The position numbers were made by a program, and so were the translations under genes. The notes under the pieces were generated by a model. That model did no database searches, had not been told where the DNA came from, and saw only the letters and a list, made by a program, of their open reading frames with translations. Below, one piece after another: positions 24,569 to 33,336 of a stretch of DNA of 64,000 bases. Positions within the stretch are counted from its first letter, which is position 1, and the number at the start of each line of letters is the position of its first letter. The stretch comes from Streptomyces sp. SAJ15. GTDB lineage: Bacteria; Actinomycetota; Actinomycetes; Streptomycetales; Streptomycetaceae. Location: NCBI RefSeq assembly GCF_007595705.1, contig NZ_NISY01000007.1, positions 310,001 through 374,000 on the forward strand. Reading direction: 5' to 3'.

Positions 24569-25894
24569 CTAGCGCAGTTCGCCCCTCACATAGGCCCGCC
24601 ACTTGGCGGTGAAGGCGTCGAGGCCGACGCCCAGGACCTCGCGCAGCGCCGCCTCCACGGCGCGCTGTTGGGCCTTGGGCCCCTGGGCGGTGCCGGCGCC
24701 GACCGCGCGGTAGAAGGCGACCAGCTTCGACTCGCCCCAGCTCTCGGCGATCATCCGGCAGGCCAGCCAGCCCTCCTCATAGGACCGGGCGAGGTGCACC
24801 GCCTCCGTGCCGAAGCGGAAGTCGTCGCTCTGCGGCAACGCGCGGGGGGCGTGCCCGGCGTCGACCGCGCGGGCGAGTTCGGGCGCGATGGCGCGGGGGG
24901 AGCGTCCGGTGGCGCGGTAGCCGACCCAGTCGGCATAGCCCTCGGAGAGCCACATCGGGGTGCTGGAGGTGGTCGCGGGACGGGTGGCGACGTGCGCGGT
25001 CTCATGAGTGAGCACGACCTGGCGGCCGAACTCGCCGAGCACGCCGTACGCCTCGGGGTTGACCACCACCCGGTCGGCGGGCGCGGCGCCGGCGCCGCCG
25101 ATCTCGCCGGTGGTGACCGCGGCGATGCCCCGGTAGCCGTCGGCCGGCGCGCCCAGCAGCCCGGCCATCCGCTCCAGCGAGGCGGGCACCTGGATCACCA
25201 CCCGGCGCGCCCACTTGCCGTTCCAGGCGTCGGTCACGGCGGGCACCGCGCGGTCGGCGGTGGCCGCGATGGAGCGCAGCCGCTCCCGGTCCTGGCCGAC
25301 GCCCAGGACGAGGCTGTGGGCGCCCCGTACGACCTCCACGTCTCCCTGGTCCCACAGTTGCTCGGCGGGCCGCTGGGTGCCGCCCGAGGCGTCGGCGCGG
25401 GCGGCGCTGACGGTGGCGCCGGCCCCCGCGGCACCGGCCACGAACCACTGCCGCTCCCGCCGCACCAGGGTCAGTCGCTGCTCCGTGGTGACGGGCGCCG
25501 TGTCGTAGCCGGTCAGCCGGTAGCGGAGCTCGACGGTGGCGGCTATCCGGTGGCCGTCGCCGGCGACCGGTCGGAAGCCGCCGGTCCCGGTGAGCCGGTA
25601 CTCCCAGGAACGCAGCGGCACGTCCCCGAGATTGGCGAAGACCCGCCGCTGGCCGGAGCGGTAGTGCACGGCGTCCCGGTCCACGGTCGCCAGGAACGCC
25701 GCCGCGTCCCGGTCCCGCACGGCCGCGGCCCGCCGATCCAGCATCCGCTGGATCCCGGTGCGGTCGGCGTCCGGCGCGGCGGGCCCACCGCACCCGGTCA
25801 GTCCGCCGGCCAGCAGCACGCACACCGCGGCGAGGCCCGACGCGGTTCGCCGCACCGGTCCCGCTCTACCCTTCCACCCCACCTGGCCTGCCAC
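24569..25894 (-). CDS. Lipoprotein with a gluzincin-type metallopeptidase domain
   Basis: 441 residues. The N-terminus has twin-basic residues, a hydrophobic core and lipobox LTGCGG (Cys at about 35), so it is exported and lipid-anchored. Residues 40-160 form an NTF2-like region. The C-terminal half carries LTHETAHVATR (HExxH) with SEGYADW about 20 residues later, the zinc-binding and third-ligand pattern of M1/MA-clan peptidases. It is therefore likely to be active at the cell surface; the substrate is unknown. It lies 54 bp downstream of the first NlpC/P60 gene on the same strand, so the two wall-side proteins may be co-expressed. Confidence 0.85.
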   Translation of the reverse strand: MAGQVGWKGRAGPVRRTASGLAAVCVLLAGGLTGCGGPAAPDADRTGIQRMLDRRAAAVRDRDAAAFLATVDRDAVHYRSGQRRVFANLGDVPLRSWEYRLTGTGGFRPVAGDGHRIAATVELRYRLTGYDTAPVTTEQRLTLVRRERQWFVAGAAGAGATVSAARADASGGTQRPAEQLWDQGDVEVVRGAHSLVLGVGQDRERLRSIAATADRAVPAVTDAWNGKWARRVVIQVPASLERMAGLLGAPADGYRGIAAVTTGEIGGAGAAPADRVVVNPEAYGVLGEFGRQVVLTHETAHVATRPATTSSTPMWLSEGYADWVGYRATGRSPRAIAPELARAVDAGHAPRALPQSDDFRFGTEAVHLARSYEEGWLACRMIAESWGESKLVAFYRAVGAGTAQGPKAQQRAVEAALREVLGVGLDAFTAKWRAYVRGELR

Positions 25895-25947
25895 GCGTTA
25901 GATCGTACGAGTCCAGCCGAGCGGCGCCAGAGCGCGTGGTCGGCCGC

Positions 25948-26988
25948 TCACGGGCGGGTGACCGAGGAGATCGGCATCATGCCGACCGGGTCGTAGCGCA
26001 CCCGGGCGCCGGGGTACGGCGCGTGGATCACCTGGCCGTTGCCGGCGTAGATGGCGACATGGCTGCCGTCCGCGCGGTAGACCACCAGGTCTCCCGGCCG
26101 GGCCTGGGAGAGCGGCACCTGCGTCCCGGCCCCGCGCTGCCCCTGCGAGGTGCGCGGGATCGCCACGCCCGCGCGTTGGTACGCCCACTGGGTCAGCCCC
26201 GAGCAGTCGAAGGCGCCGGGGCCGGCCTGGCCCCACGCGTACGGCGCGCCGACCGCCTGCCGCGCGGCCATGAGCGCCGCGGAGGCCCGGCCCGAGGAGG
26301 CGCCGGGGGCCTGCCCCATGCCGGGCAGCCCCCCGGGACGGCCGACGTCGCGCGAGCTGCGCGCGTACGCATCCCGCTGGTCCGGCGACAGGGCGTTCAG
26401 CAGCCTCCGCGCGGTGGCGAGCTTCCGCTGCACGGTCTTCTTGTGGCGCGCGGCGGCCGCGCGGCTCTTGGCCAGCTCGGTGAGCTTCCCGGACGCCTGC
26501 TCGCGCTGCTGGCGCAGCGTGCGCAGGGCGCTCTGCAGGCTGCGCAGCTGACCGGCCTGCTGGTAGCCGATCCGCTCCAGCGTGGCGGCCTTGTCCAGAT
26601 AGCCGTCGGGGTCCTCGGAGAGGATCAGGGTCACGCCCGGGGTGACGCCGCCGGAGCGGTACTGGGCGCCGGCGAGCGCGCCCAGGGCCCCGCGCATCCG
26701 GTTGACGCCTTCCTGACCGCGGGCCACCCGGTCCTGCAGCCGGTCCAGCTGCTCCCGCAGCCTGCGGGTGCGCTCCCCCGCCGCGTTGAACTTCTCGGTG
26801 GCCCGCTCCGCCTCCCGGTAGAGCCGGTCGACGGTGGTCCTCGCGCTCGCCGGGTCGGCGGGCCGCGGCTCGGCGCCGGCCGGGAAGGCCGACAGCGCGG
26901 CCGCCGCCGAGGCCGCGGCGGCGGACAGCACGGTCGCGCGCACCGTCCGGTCGAGACCGTTCGGCGAGGTACGGCGATGGGACGCCAC
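25948..26988 (-). CDS. NlpC/P60 (C40) cell-wall hydrolase, first of two paralogues
   Basis: Secreted peptidoglycan endopeptidase. The start GTG 26,988 is chosen by analogy with its paralogue (both begin (M)ASHRR) and has GAAGGG upstream; 346 residues result. A signal peptide ends near ALSAFPAGAEP. Residues 45-220 are a long coiled coil (QLDRLQDRVARGQEGVNRM and onward), like RipA/CwlO-type enzymes. The C-terminal NlpC/P60 domain has FDCSGLTQWAY (catalytic Cys), DGSHVAIYAG (His) and IHAPYPG (second His/polar residue). It diverges most from its paralogue in the linker. Confidence 0.92.
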   Translation of the reverse strand: MASHRRTSPNGLDRTVRATVLSAAAASAAAALSAFPAGAEPRPADPASARTTVDRLYREAERATEKFNAAGERTRRLREQLDRLQDRVARGQEGVNRMRGALGALAGAQYRSGGVTPGVTLILSEDPDGYLDKAATLERIGYQQAGQLRSLQSALRTLRQQREQASGKLTELAKSRAAAARHKKTVQRKLATARRLLNALSPDQRDAYARSSRDVGRPGGLPGMGQAPGASSGRASAALMAARQAVGAPYAWGQAGPGAFDCSGLTQWAYQRAGVAIPRTSQGQRGAGTQVPLSQARPGDLVVYRADGSHVAIYAGNGQVIHAPYPGARVRYDPVGMMPISSVTRP

Positions 26989-27383
26989 AGAAAGCCGCCC
27001 TTCGGGACGGCCCCCGCGAGCACGGGGACGCCGTCCGCTGAGTTGGGGAACAACTGCGGGCAGACAGTAGCCACGTGAGAAAGCCCGGTCCACGAACCGC
27101 GGCACGTGCGACAACCGGACGCCCCGCCGGATACGCAGGTCACCGACGGGGCGAGGGGGCGGCGGGGGTCAGGGCGCGGTGCCGGGATTTCCCCCGGACG
27201 GGCGGTTCCGGGTGGGTGTATCGCGGAAAGGCGTGACCTCGCGCGGACGGGCCATGTGGCCGGCGCCCGGAAGCCGTTCCCGGGTGTCGACCGAAAACCG
27301 ACGTCCCGCGCGAACGCGGCCGTTCGGGGCGGAACGGGTCGTCCGGCGCGGAACGCGGGTGCGGCTTCCGCGCCGGAGCGGCG
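26989..27383 (-). promoter_or_regulatory. 395-bp upstream region with a strong hairpin before the NlpC/P60 start
   Basis: A stem with arms GGACGGC 27,005-27,011 and GCCGTCC 27,030-27,036, plus an inner CCCCG/CGGGG helix, ends 16 bp before the GTG start and next to its GAAGGG site, so it may modulate translation or act as an attenuator. The rest (27,037-27,383) shows no gene, no convincing riboswitch core and no T-run terminator. Confidence 0.45.
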
Positions 27384-28436
27384 TCAGACCCGGACGCCGA
27401 ACTGGAATGGCATGTTGTTGATCGACTCGTAGCGCACATTGGCCCCCGGCTTCGGGGCGTGCAGCACCTGGCCGTTGCCGGCGTACAGGCCCACGTGGTG
27501 CAGATCGCCGTAGAAGATCACCAGGTCGCCCGGCTTGAGCTCGCTCATCCCCAGCCGGGTGCCGGCGTTGGCCTGGTCCTGGGACATCCGCGGCAGTTGG
27601 ACGCCGGCCTGGGCGTACGCCCAGGAGGTCAGGCCAGAGCAGTCGAAGGAGCTGGGGCCGGTGGCGCCCCAGACGTAAGGGGCGCCGATCTTGGTCTTGG
27701 CGGCGGCCAGCGCGGCCGAGGCACGACCGGACTGCGGGGCGTCGTCGCCCAGGTCGGTCGGCCGGTCCTCGGAACTGCGCTCCGCGCGCTTCTGGGCCTC
27801 CTTGGCGCGCGCCTCCTCCTTGGCGGCGAGCTCCGCGCGCTCCTGCTCGGTCAGGGAGTTGAGCAGCTGCTGCGCCTTGGCCAGCTTGCCCTGGATCTCG
27901 GTCTTCTTCTCGCCCAACGACTTACGGGTGGCGGAGAGGTCCGTCAGCTTGGTGGACGCCTCTTCGCGCTGCTGCTTGAGCGTGCGCTGCTTGTCGCCGA
28001 TCTGCTTGATCGCGGCGGCCTGCTTGCTGCTGACCTGGTCCAGGGTGGACGCCTTCTCCAGGTAGCTGTCCGGGTCGGAGGAGAGCAGCAGCTGCACGGA
28101 GGGGTCGATGCCACCGGAGCGGTACTGCGCGGCGGCCATCGAACCCAGGCCGTCCCGCAGCTCGTTGAGCTCCTCCTGGCCGCGCGCGACCTTGTCCTGG
28201 AGGGTGCTGACCTGCTCCTCCAGCGTCTCCTGCTTGGACTTGGCGCCGTTGTACTGCTCCGTGGCCTTCTCGGCCTCTTCGTAGAGCTTGTCGACCTGGG
28301 CCTTGACGTCCTTCTTGGACGGCTTCGGATCGGCGTGGGCGGCCTGGGCCCCGAGGGCCACGGCGGCGGCAGCGGTCGCGGTGAGGACGGTTACCCGAGT
28401 ACGGCTCGGCTGCTTGGGTCGACGGTGGGACGCCAC
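27384..28436 (-). CDS. NlpC/P60 (C40) cell-wall hydrolase, second paralogue
   Basis: 350 residues from GTG 28,436, with AAGGAG 9 nt upstream. Signal peptide cleaved near AAHADPKP. Residues 35-230 are an extended coiled coil with many Lys/Gln/Glu heptads and a RAELAAKEEARAKEAQKRAE linker. The NlpC/P60 domain follows: GAPYVWGATGPSSFDCSGLTSWAY (catalytic Cys), DLHHVGLYAG (His) and LHAPKPG. It is collinear with the preceding gene product at roughly half identity by eye, so the pair arose by tandem duplication. A long structured 5' leader precedes it. Confidence 0.93.
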   Translation of the reverse strand: MASHRRPKQPSRTRVTVLTATAAAAVALGAQAAHADPKPSKKDVKAQVDKLYEEAEKATEQYNGAKSKQETLEEQVSTLQDKVARGQEELNELRDGLGSMAAAQYRSGGIDPSVQLLLSSDPDSYLEKASTLDQVSSKQAAAIKQIGDKQRTLKQQREEASTKLTDLSATRKSLGEKKTEIQGKLAKAQQLLNSLTEQERAELAAKEEARAKEAQKRAERSSEDRPTDLGDDAPQSGRASAALAAAKTKIGAPYVWGATGPSSFDCSGLTSWAYAQAGVQLPRMSQDQANAGTRLGMSELKPGDLVIFYGDLHHVGLYAGNGQVLHAPKPGANVRYESINNMPFQFGVRV

Positions 28437-28439
28437 GGA

Positions 28440-28560
28440 GACGAGCTCCTTCTTCCTCCAGCCGCCTGCCGGGTGGTGGGGGCGAGCCCCGGCTCCGCGC
28501 GACGCACCCGCGGACTCGGCGGTTCCCCCGCTGCCACTCCGGATGAGTGATCAAACGCGC
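28440..28560 (-). promoter_or_regulatory. Structured leader of NlpC/P60 gene; possible degenerate ydaO (c-di-AMP) riboswitch
   Basis: On the minus strand the leader starts with the hairpin ACTC-ATCCG-GAGT, then GGCAGCGGGGGAACCGCC, resembling the 5' core of ydaO riboswitches that control wall hydrolases in Streptomyces. The second conserved core (GGGTGAATC and CCGACAGCT) is represented only by GGGTGCGTC and CCCGGCAGGC. Either a degenerate element or chance. The AT-richer 28,560-28,640 stretch is the likely promoter; 28,641-28,725 shows nothing clear. Confidence 0.33.
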
Positions 28561-28725
28561 GGAGGTTCGAGGGGAGACATTAGTAATGTCATCGTGATCC
28601 CTTCAAATCCCACTGGGCAAAATCTCGCCCACCACCCTCAGTTTTTACCAACATCACACGGGCCGTGACGGCGAGTTGACGTTCCGCCTCCGCGGTCAAC
28701 CAGGGATCTAGCGGGACATCCAGGA

Positions 28726-30087
28726 TCAGATCCGGGCAAGTCGCTTGAGCAGCAGTGCCGATGCCACCGGACGAGCGCCGGCCTTCGCCACTCCGTCGGC
28801 CACCTCCCGGTCGGTGGAGACCACCACCACCGGACGCCCCGGCGGTTCGGCCCGCACCAGCTGCCGGATCAGCTCATCCGCCGTCACCCCGGGCTTGCTG
28901 AACAGCACCCGCACCCCGCGCGGCGGCGCCAACAGCACCGGGGCGGCCAGCTCGGCCCCGTCGAAGACACAGGTCATCTCGGCGCCGGTCTGCGCGGCCA
29001 GCACCGCGAGCCCGCCCAGCAGCCGCAGCCGCTGCTTCTCCAACGGCATCGTCGGATAACCGGTCTTGGTGACGTTGTAGCCGTCCACCACCAGATGGGC
29101 CTGCGGCAGCGCCAGCAGTTGGTCGAGCAGCGCCGGGTCGGTCTCGGAGAGCGCGCGGCGCGCGATGTCCTTGGGCGTCATCCGGCCCGGCTCCACCGCG
29201 TCCACCGTGTCCGCCGGGCGCGTCGAGGCCGGGGGCAGCGCCAGCTCACGGCGCAGCCCCTGCGCCGCGTCCAGCACGGTGTCCAGCAGCAGCCGCACCC
29301 GCATGTCCTCGAAGGTGCGGCCCTCACGCGCCGCCCGCCGGCTCGCCTCCAGCCCCGACTCGGCCTCCGCGACCCGGGCCCGCAGCCGCCGCGCCTCGCC
29401 CTCCGCCATGGCCTGCTGCGCGGCCGCCGCGGCGCGCTGCGCCTCCAACTCCGCCTCGACCTTGCGCAGCGCCGCCTCGCCCCGCTTCACGTCGCTCAGC
29501 GCGCTGCGCAGCTTGCGGTGCAGTCCGTCGACCTCCTTGCGGACCGCCTCCAGCTCCGCGCGGGCCCGCTCGGCGTCACCGCGCGCGATCGAGCGCGCCT
29601 CGGACAGCTCCTCGCGCAGCTGCCGCAGTTCGCGCTCGGCCTCCTCGCCCGCGCGCTCGGCGTTGGCGCGCTGCGCCTCCTCGCCCGCGGCGTCCACCAG
29701 CTTGACCCAGCCGGTCGGTCGCAGCACATACGCCAGCGCCGCCACGTCCACCGGATCGGCGGCGGCCGGCGGCGAGCCGCCCTCGATGGCCTCCGCGAGC
29801 TCGGCCTGGGTCTCGCGCAGTCGCCCCGCGATGCGCTGCCGGAAGACCGGATCGCTCTCCACCGCGGCCGCCATGGCGTTGCCCGCGAACTTGGCCCGGC
29901 GGGTCGGGGTGAAACGGGCGTACTGCCGCAACTGGGGTGGGAGTTCGGTGACCGTCAGGCCGCCGAAGGCGTCCGCGACGAGCGCCACGACGCGCCGTCG
30001 CACCCCTTCCGGCAGGGGGCGGTCCAGCGCCTCGATGCCGCCGTCGGCGTCACCGGCCGCCTCGGGGCCGCCCGTCCGCTCCACCAC
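28726..30087 (-). CDS. NYN-domain RNA-binding/nuclease protein with long coiled coil
   Basis: 453 residues from GTG 30,087. N-terminal 130 residues are helical (LPPQLRQYARFTPTRRAKF is characteristic of this actinobacterial group). Residues 135-270 are a long Ala/Arg/Glu coiled coil. The C-terminal domain (about 315-453) is a PIN-like NYN fold: HLVVDGYNVTKTGYPTMPL, CVFDGAELAAP and VVVSTDREVADGVAKAGA provide the acidic cluster. Relatives of the YacP/Rae1 type cleave mRNA on ribosomes; a role in RNA decay is inferred. It ends with the LLKRLARI motif common to the group. Confidence 0.85.
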   Translation of the reverse strand: MVERTGGPEAAGDADGGIEALDRPLPEGVRRRVVALVADAFGGLTVTELPPQLRQYARFTPTRRAKFAGNAMAAAVESDPVFRQRIAGRLRETQAELAEAIEGGSPPAAADPVDVAALAYVLRPTGWVKLVDAAGEEAQRANAERAGEEAERELRQLREELSEARSIARGDAERARAELEAVRKEVDGLHRKLRSALSDVKRGEAALRKVEAELEAQRAAAAAQQAMAEGEARRLRARVAEAESGLEASRRAAREGRTFEDMRVRLLLDTVLDAAQGLRRELALPPASTRPADTVDAVEPGRMTPKDIARRALSETDPALLDQLLALPQAHLVVDGYNVTKTGYPTMPLEKQRLRLLGGLAVLAAQTGAEMTCVFDGAELAAPVLLAPPRGVRVLFSKPGVTADELIRQLVRAEPPGRPVVVVSTDREVADGVAKAGARPVASALLLKRLARI

Positions 30088-30104
30088 CTGTCACTTCTCC
30101 GTTC

Positions 30105-30356
30105 TCACGCGCTCGCGCTCGCGCCCGTCCCCGGGCGGTCCACCAGCTCGATCCGGTCGACCGCGTCGCACCAGCGGCAGCGCACCGACTCGATGGTCTC
30201 ACTGAGCACCTCGCGCTCCTCGACCCTCGACTCTCCCGCCAGATCCAGGTGGACATAGTCGGTGGCCCTTATCGAGCGGGTCACGTCGAACCTGGTCAGA
30301 TTTCCGCACAGGGTGCAGCGCCAGCGGGTCTCCGCGGTCGGCTGGGGAACGGCCAT
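30105..30356 (-). CDS. Small zinc-ribbon protein, function unknown
   Basis: 83 residues containing CTLCGN (Cys14, Cys17) and RCRWCD about 42 residues later, two C-x2-C knuckles that should bind one zinc. The segment between them (TRSIRATDYVHLDLAGESRVEEREVL) is predicted beta-rich. It ends 17 bp before the NYN gene start on the same strand, so the two are likely co-transcribed and may act together on RNA (inference). Confidence 0.78.
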   Translation of the reverse strand: MAVPQPTAETRWRCTLCGNLTRFDVTRSIRATDYVHLDLAGESRVEEREVLSETIESVRCRWCDAVDRIELVDRPGTGASASA

Positions 30357-30571
30357 CGTCGTCCTCTCTCCGGTTTCGGTTCTCCACAGGGCTCCGCGCC
30401 GGGCGGCTCATCCCTGGGGGTGGGGCGTCGCGCGTGCTCAGCGCCGCATGCTGTCCATGCCGCGTGCTGTAACCCTACGGCCTGAAGCCCGGGGAGGGCG
30501 GGGGCCGGGCCAGCGGGTGGTCGCGGCGAGGCGCTCTGTGCAGGTAGCTCCCGGTACGCCATGATCTGCCC

Positions 30572-31288
30572 ATGATCGAGTCATCAGCGGGTTACGCCCG
30601 GCCCACGGTGACCTACGCCCTCATCGGCACCTGTTGCCTGGTCTTCGCCATCGGACCGGCCTCCGGCCTGAACCCCGGTTACGGCGTGGGCGGCGACCTG
30701 CTCCAGGCCCAGTCGGCGTACTTCGAGCGCTGGGGGGTGATCCCCAGCAAGCTCTGGAGCGGTCCCCCCACCGAACCACTGACGCCCCTCACCGCGCTCT
30801 TCGTGCACGGAAACTGGCTGCATCTGCTCGGCAACATGCTGTTTCTGTATGTCTTCGGGGCGATGGCGGAAGAACGGATGGGGCGCCTCCAGTTCGCCCT
30901 CTTCTACCTCGCCACCGGATATCTGGCGCTCCTCGGCTACGCCGCGGCCCACGCCGACTCCTCGCAGACCCTGGTGGGCGCCTCCGGGGCCATCTCCGGG
31001 GTGCTCGGCGCCTTTCTGTGGCTCTTCCCCAAGGCGCGGGTGACCAGCCTCTTCCCGTTCCTGCTCTTCCTGCCGCTGCGTTTCCCGGCCTGGCTGGTGC
31101 TGCTGTTCTGGTTCGCCCTGCAGTGGCTGGCCGTGCGTGAGACCGGCTCCCGACCGGGCGTGGCCTACCTCGCCCATCTGATCGGCTTCGTGCTGGGCTT
31201 CCTCTTCGCCTGGGCACGGTTCGGGCGGCAGCCCGAAGGGCGCGGGGCCACCTCGATCGAAGGGGGCGGCGGGAGCCCGGCGGGATAG
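30572..31288 (+). CDS. Rhomboid-family intramembrane serine protease
   Basis: 238 residues, about six membrane helices. The catalytic dyad is Ser138 in GASGAISG and His202 in YLAHLIGF; the L1 loop and HGNWLHLLGNMLFLYVFG (oxyanion and helix 2 signature) are intact, so activity is expected. Cleaves within or next to membrane segments of unknown substrates. No N- or C-terminal extra domain beyond a short Gly-rich tail. The ATG at 30,572 has no clear ribosome site, consistent with a leaderless message (CATGAT just upstream). Confidence 0.92.
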   Translation: MIESSAGYARPTVTYALIGTCCLVFAIGPASGLNPGYGVGGDLLQAQSAYFERWGVIPSKLWSGPPTEPLTPLTALFVHGNWLHLLGNMLFLYVFGAMAEERMGRLQFALFYLATGYLALLGYAAAHADSSQTLVGASGAISGVLGAFLWLFPKARVTSLFPFLLFLPLRFPAWLVLLFWFALQWLAVRETGSRPGVAYLAHLIGFVLGFLFAWARFGRQPEGRGATSIEGGGGSPAG

Positions 31289-31330
31289 AGTGAAGAGCGC
31301 AGCCGGCCCCAGTGAGGGAGACAGCCCACC

Positions 31331-31612
31331 GTGATCACCGCGATCGTGCTCATCAAGACCAGCGTCGACCAGATCCCCGAGATCGCCGAGAAGATCGCCG
31401 CTCTCGACGGGGTCAGCGAGGTGTACTCGGTCACCGGCGCGCACGACCTCATCGCGATGGTGCGGGTGGCCCGGCACGACGACCTCGCGGACGCCATCCC
31501 GGGCCAGATCAACAAGGTGCCCGGCGTCGCCTCGACCGAGACGCACGTCGCCTTCCGCACCTACTCGCAGCACGACCTGGAGGCGGCGTTCGCCATCGGC
31601 CTCGAAGGCTGA
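31331..31612 (+). CDS. Stand-alone Lrp/AsnC ligand-binding (RAM) domain protein
   Basis: 93 residues, start GTG 31,331 after GAGGGAGA. The product is only the alpha-beta RAM domain of Lrp/AsnC regulators: MITAIVLIKTSVDQIPEIAEKIAALDGVSEVYSVTGAHDLIAMVRV. It lacks the helix-turn-helix. Such proteins form decamers that bind amino acids and are thought to act by joining full-length Lrp proteins or directly as sensors. It lies 42 bp after the rhomboid gene on the same strand; a TAGAGT box at the end of that gene could give it its own promoter. Confidence 0.9.
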   Translation: MITAIVLIKTSVDQIPEIAEKIAALDGVSEVYSVTGAHDLIAMVRVARHDDLADAIPGQINKVPGVASTETHVAFRTYSQHDLEAAFAIGLEG

Positions 31613-31631
31613 GCCCGACCCCGCCGTGCCC

Positions 31632-31654
31632 GCGGGGGCGTCCGCCGCCCCCGC
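31632..31654. terminator. Bidirectional terminator hairpin
   Basis: Perfect 9-bp stem GCGGGGGCG (31,632-31,640) / CGCCCCCGC (31,646-31,654) with a 5-nt loop, placed between the convergent Lrp-domain gene and the aminotransferase gene. Confidence 0.7.
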
Positions 31655-31670
31655 CCGGCACCCCGCGGGA

Positions 31671-31710
31671 TCAGCCCCGGTCCGACACCTTCGGCATCAG
31701 CCCCGGTCCG
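31671..31710 (-). repeat. 26-bp-period direct repeat at the aminotransferase stop codon
   Basis: TCAGCCCCGGTCCG occurs at 31,671-31,684 and 31,697-31,710. In the right copy the TCA is the reverse complement of the gene's TGA stop and the rest encodes its last residues; the left copy is outside the gene. Confidence 0.8.
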
Positions 31711-33139
31711 GGACGCAGCGCCCGCCCTCCGTCCGGTAGCGCCACTTGGCGCCGTCGCGGACCAGCTCCTTCACCGCCGCCACGAAGCGCTCCACGTGCT
31801 CGTCGGGTGTTCCCGCGCCGAAGCTCACCCGGATGGCGTTGAGCGACCGCTCGCCGGGTACCGCCTCCGGGGCGCCGCACTCCCCCTGCTCCTGGGGCTC
31901 GCCGCCGAGCAGGGTGCGCACCAGCGGATGGGCGCAGAAGAGCCCGTCCCGCACCCCGATGCCGTACTCCGCGGAGAGCGCGGCGGCGAAGTGCGAGCTG
32001 TTCCAGCCGTCGACGACGAAGGAGATGACGCCCACGCGCGGGGCGTCGTCGCCGAACAACGACAGCACCCGCACCTCGGGCACCTCCGCCAACCCCGCGC
32101 GCACCGCCGCGACCAGCCGCCGCTCGCGGTCGACCAACCGGTCGAAGCCGGCCTCGGTCAGCGCCCTGCACGCGGAGGCGACGGCGTAGGCGCCGATGAC
32201 GTTGGGCGAACCGGCCTCGTGCCGCGCGGCGGTGGTGTGCCACTCCACGTCCACCCCGCCGTCGCCGCGGCGCGCGACCGCGCGGCTGGCGCCGCCGCCC
32301 GCCAGATAGGGCTCGGCGTCCCGCAGCCAGTCGGCCCGCCCGGCCAGCACCCCGGAGCCGAAGGGCGCGTACAGCTTGTGCCCCGAGAAGGCCACCCAGT
32401 CGAGGTCGTCCCCGGCGAGGTCCACCGGGTGGTGCGGCGCGAGCTGCGCGGCGTCGACCACGATGCGCGCCCCGTGCGCATGGGCGGCGGCGGCCAGTTC
32501 CCGCACCGGCCACAACTCCCCGGTCACATTGGACGCACCCGTCACGCAGACCAGGGCCGGCCCGTACGGCTCGCGGTCGACCAGCGCGCGCTCCAGCGTC
32601 CGCACCGCCTCCCGCGGCGACCGCGGCGCGCTCAGATACGTCACCTCGACGTCCTCCCGACGCCCCCACGGCAACAGCGAGGCGTGGTGCTCGGTCTCGA
32701 AGACGAACACCCGCGTGGCGGGCGGGAGTACGGCCGCCAACAGGTTCAGCGAGTCGGTGGTCGAGCGGGTGAAGACCACCTGGTCGTCGGCGCGGCAGCG
32801 CAGAAAGTCCGCCACCGTCGTGCGACTGTTCTCGAACAGGTCGGTCGACAGCTGCGAGAGATAGCCCGCTCCCCGGTGCACGCTCCCGTAGTACGGCGCG
32901 TACGCCGCCACGTCGTCCCACACCCGCCGCAACGCGGGCGCGCTGGCCGCGTAGTCGAGCGCCGCGTACGTGACCTCGCCGCCGGTCACCAGCGGCACGA
33001 GCACGTCCTCGCCCAGCACCGGCAGCGGCGCGCAGTCGGGGTCGGCGCAGGCGTCGGCGCCGGGCGCGGCGGCCGAGACCGAGGGGGCGGGGGTGTCGAC
33101 GCAGGTGCCGACGGTGGCGGTTTCAGGGCATGCGGACAT
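31697..33139 (-). CDS. Class V aminotransferase (cysteine desulfurase-like) under SAM riboswitch control
   Basis: 480-residue PLP enzyme of fold type I. Landmarks: LDYAASAPALRRVWDDV at the substrate end, ENSRTTVADFLRC, TRSTTDSLNLLA (phosphate site), ETEHHASLLPW, VDAAQLAPHHPVDL (cofactor Asp) and FSGHKLYAPFGSG with the Schiff-base Lys. There is no clear SufS/IscS Cys loop, so desulfurase activity is uncertain. The N-terminal 40 residues are unusual: five Cys in CPETATVGTC to DACADPDCAPL, possibly metal-binding or a thiol relay. RBS GGGAGAT. The SAM-IV riboswitch about 200 bp upstream ties it to sulfur or methionine metabolism. Confidence 0.87.
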   Translation of the reverse strand: MSACPETATVGTCVDTPAPSVSAAAPGADACADPDCAPLPVLGEDVLVPLVTGGEVTYAALDYAASAPALRRVWDDVAAYAPYYGSVHRGAGYLSQLSTDLFENSRTTVADFLRCRADDQVVFTRSTTDSLNLLAAVLPPATRVFVFETEHHASLLPWGRREDVEVTYLSAPRSPREAVRTLERALVDREPYGPALVCVTGASNVTGELWPVRELAAAAHAHGARIVVDAAQLAPHHPVDLAGDDLDWVAFSGHKLYAPFGSGVLAGRADWLRDAEPYLAGGGASRAVARRGDGGVDVEWHTTAARHEAGSPNVIGAYAVASACRALTEAGFDRLVDRERRLVAAVRAGLAEVPEVRVLSLFGDDAPRVGVISFVVDGWNSSHFAAALSAEYGIGVRDGLFCAHPLVRTLLGGEPQEQGECGAPEAVPGERSLNAIRVSFGAGTPDEHVERFVAAVKELVRDGAKWRYRTEGGRCVPDRG

Positions 33140-33285
33140 GGCGGTATCTCCCGGCAGGACAGTGCGGAATGGCTCAGAAAACCCGCGCGGGGCGGCCGAA
33201 CGGGGCCCGGGGCACGGGGTGTCGCCTCAACGCGCGCGACGGCTGTGCCGCGGCGGCGGAGGGGGAAGAGAACGGGCCGTAGGCC

Positions 33286-33306
33286 CTAGAGCATTCGCTG
33301 AATCAC
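33286..33306 (-). CDS. Possible 6-codon upstream ORF after the SAM-IV riboswitch
   Basis: GTG ATT CAG CGA ATG CTC TAG (MIQRML) follows a GAGGGAG about 8 nt upstream and lies 150-170 bp before the aminotransferase start. It may be a regulatory mini-ORF or chance; it is too short to judge by codon use. Confidence 0.25.
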   Translation of the reverse strand: MIQRML

Positions 33307-33336
33307 GGAAGAGCTCCCTCGACGACCAGGATCCCT

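Noticed and set aside
26989..27383. ydaO-type riboswitch upstream of the first NlpC/P60 gene
   Set aside because: The only similar piece (TCCGGGGGAAATCCCGG on the minus strand) pairs with itself and lacks the neighbouring conserved blocks.
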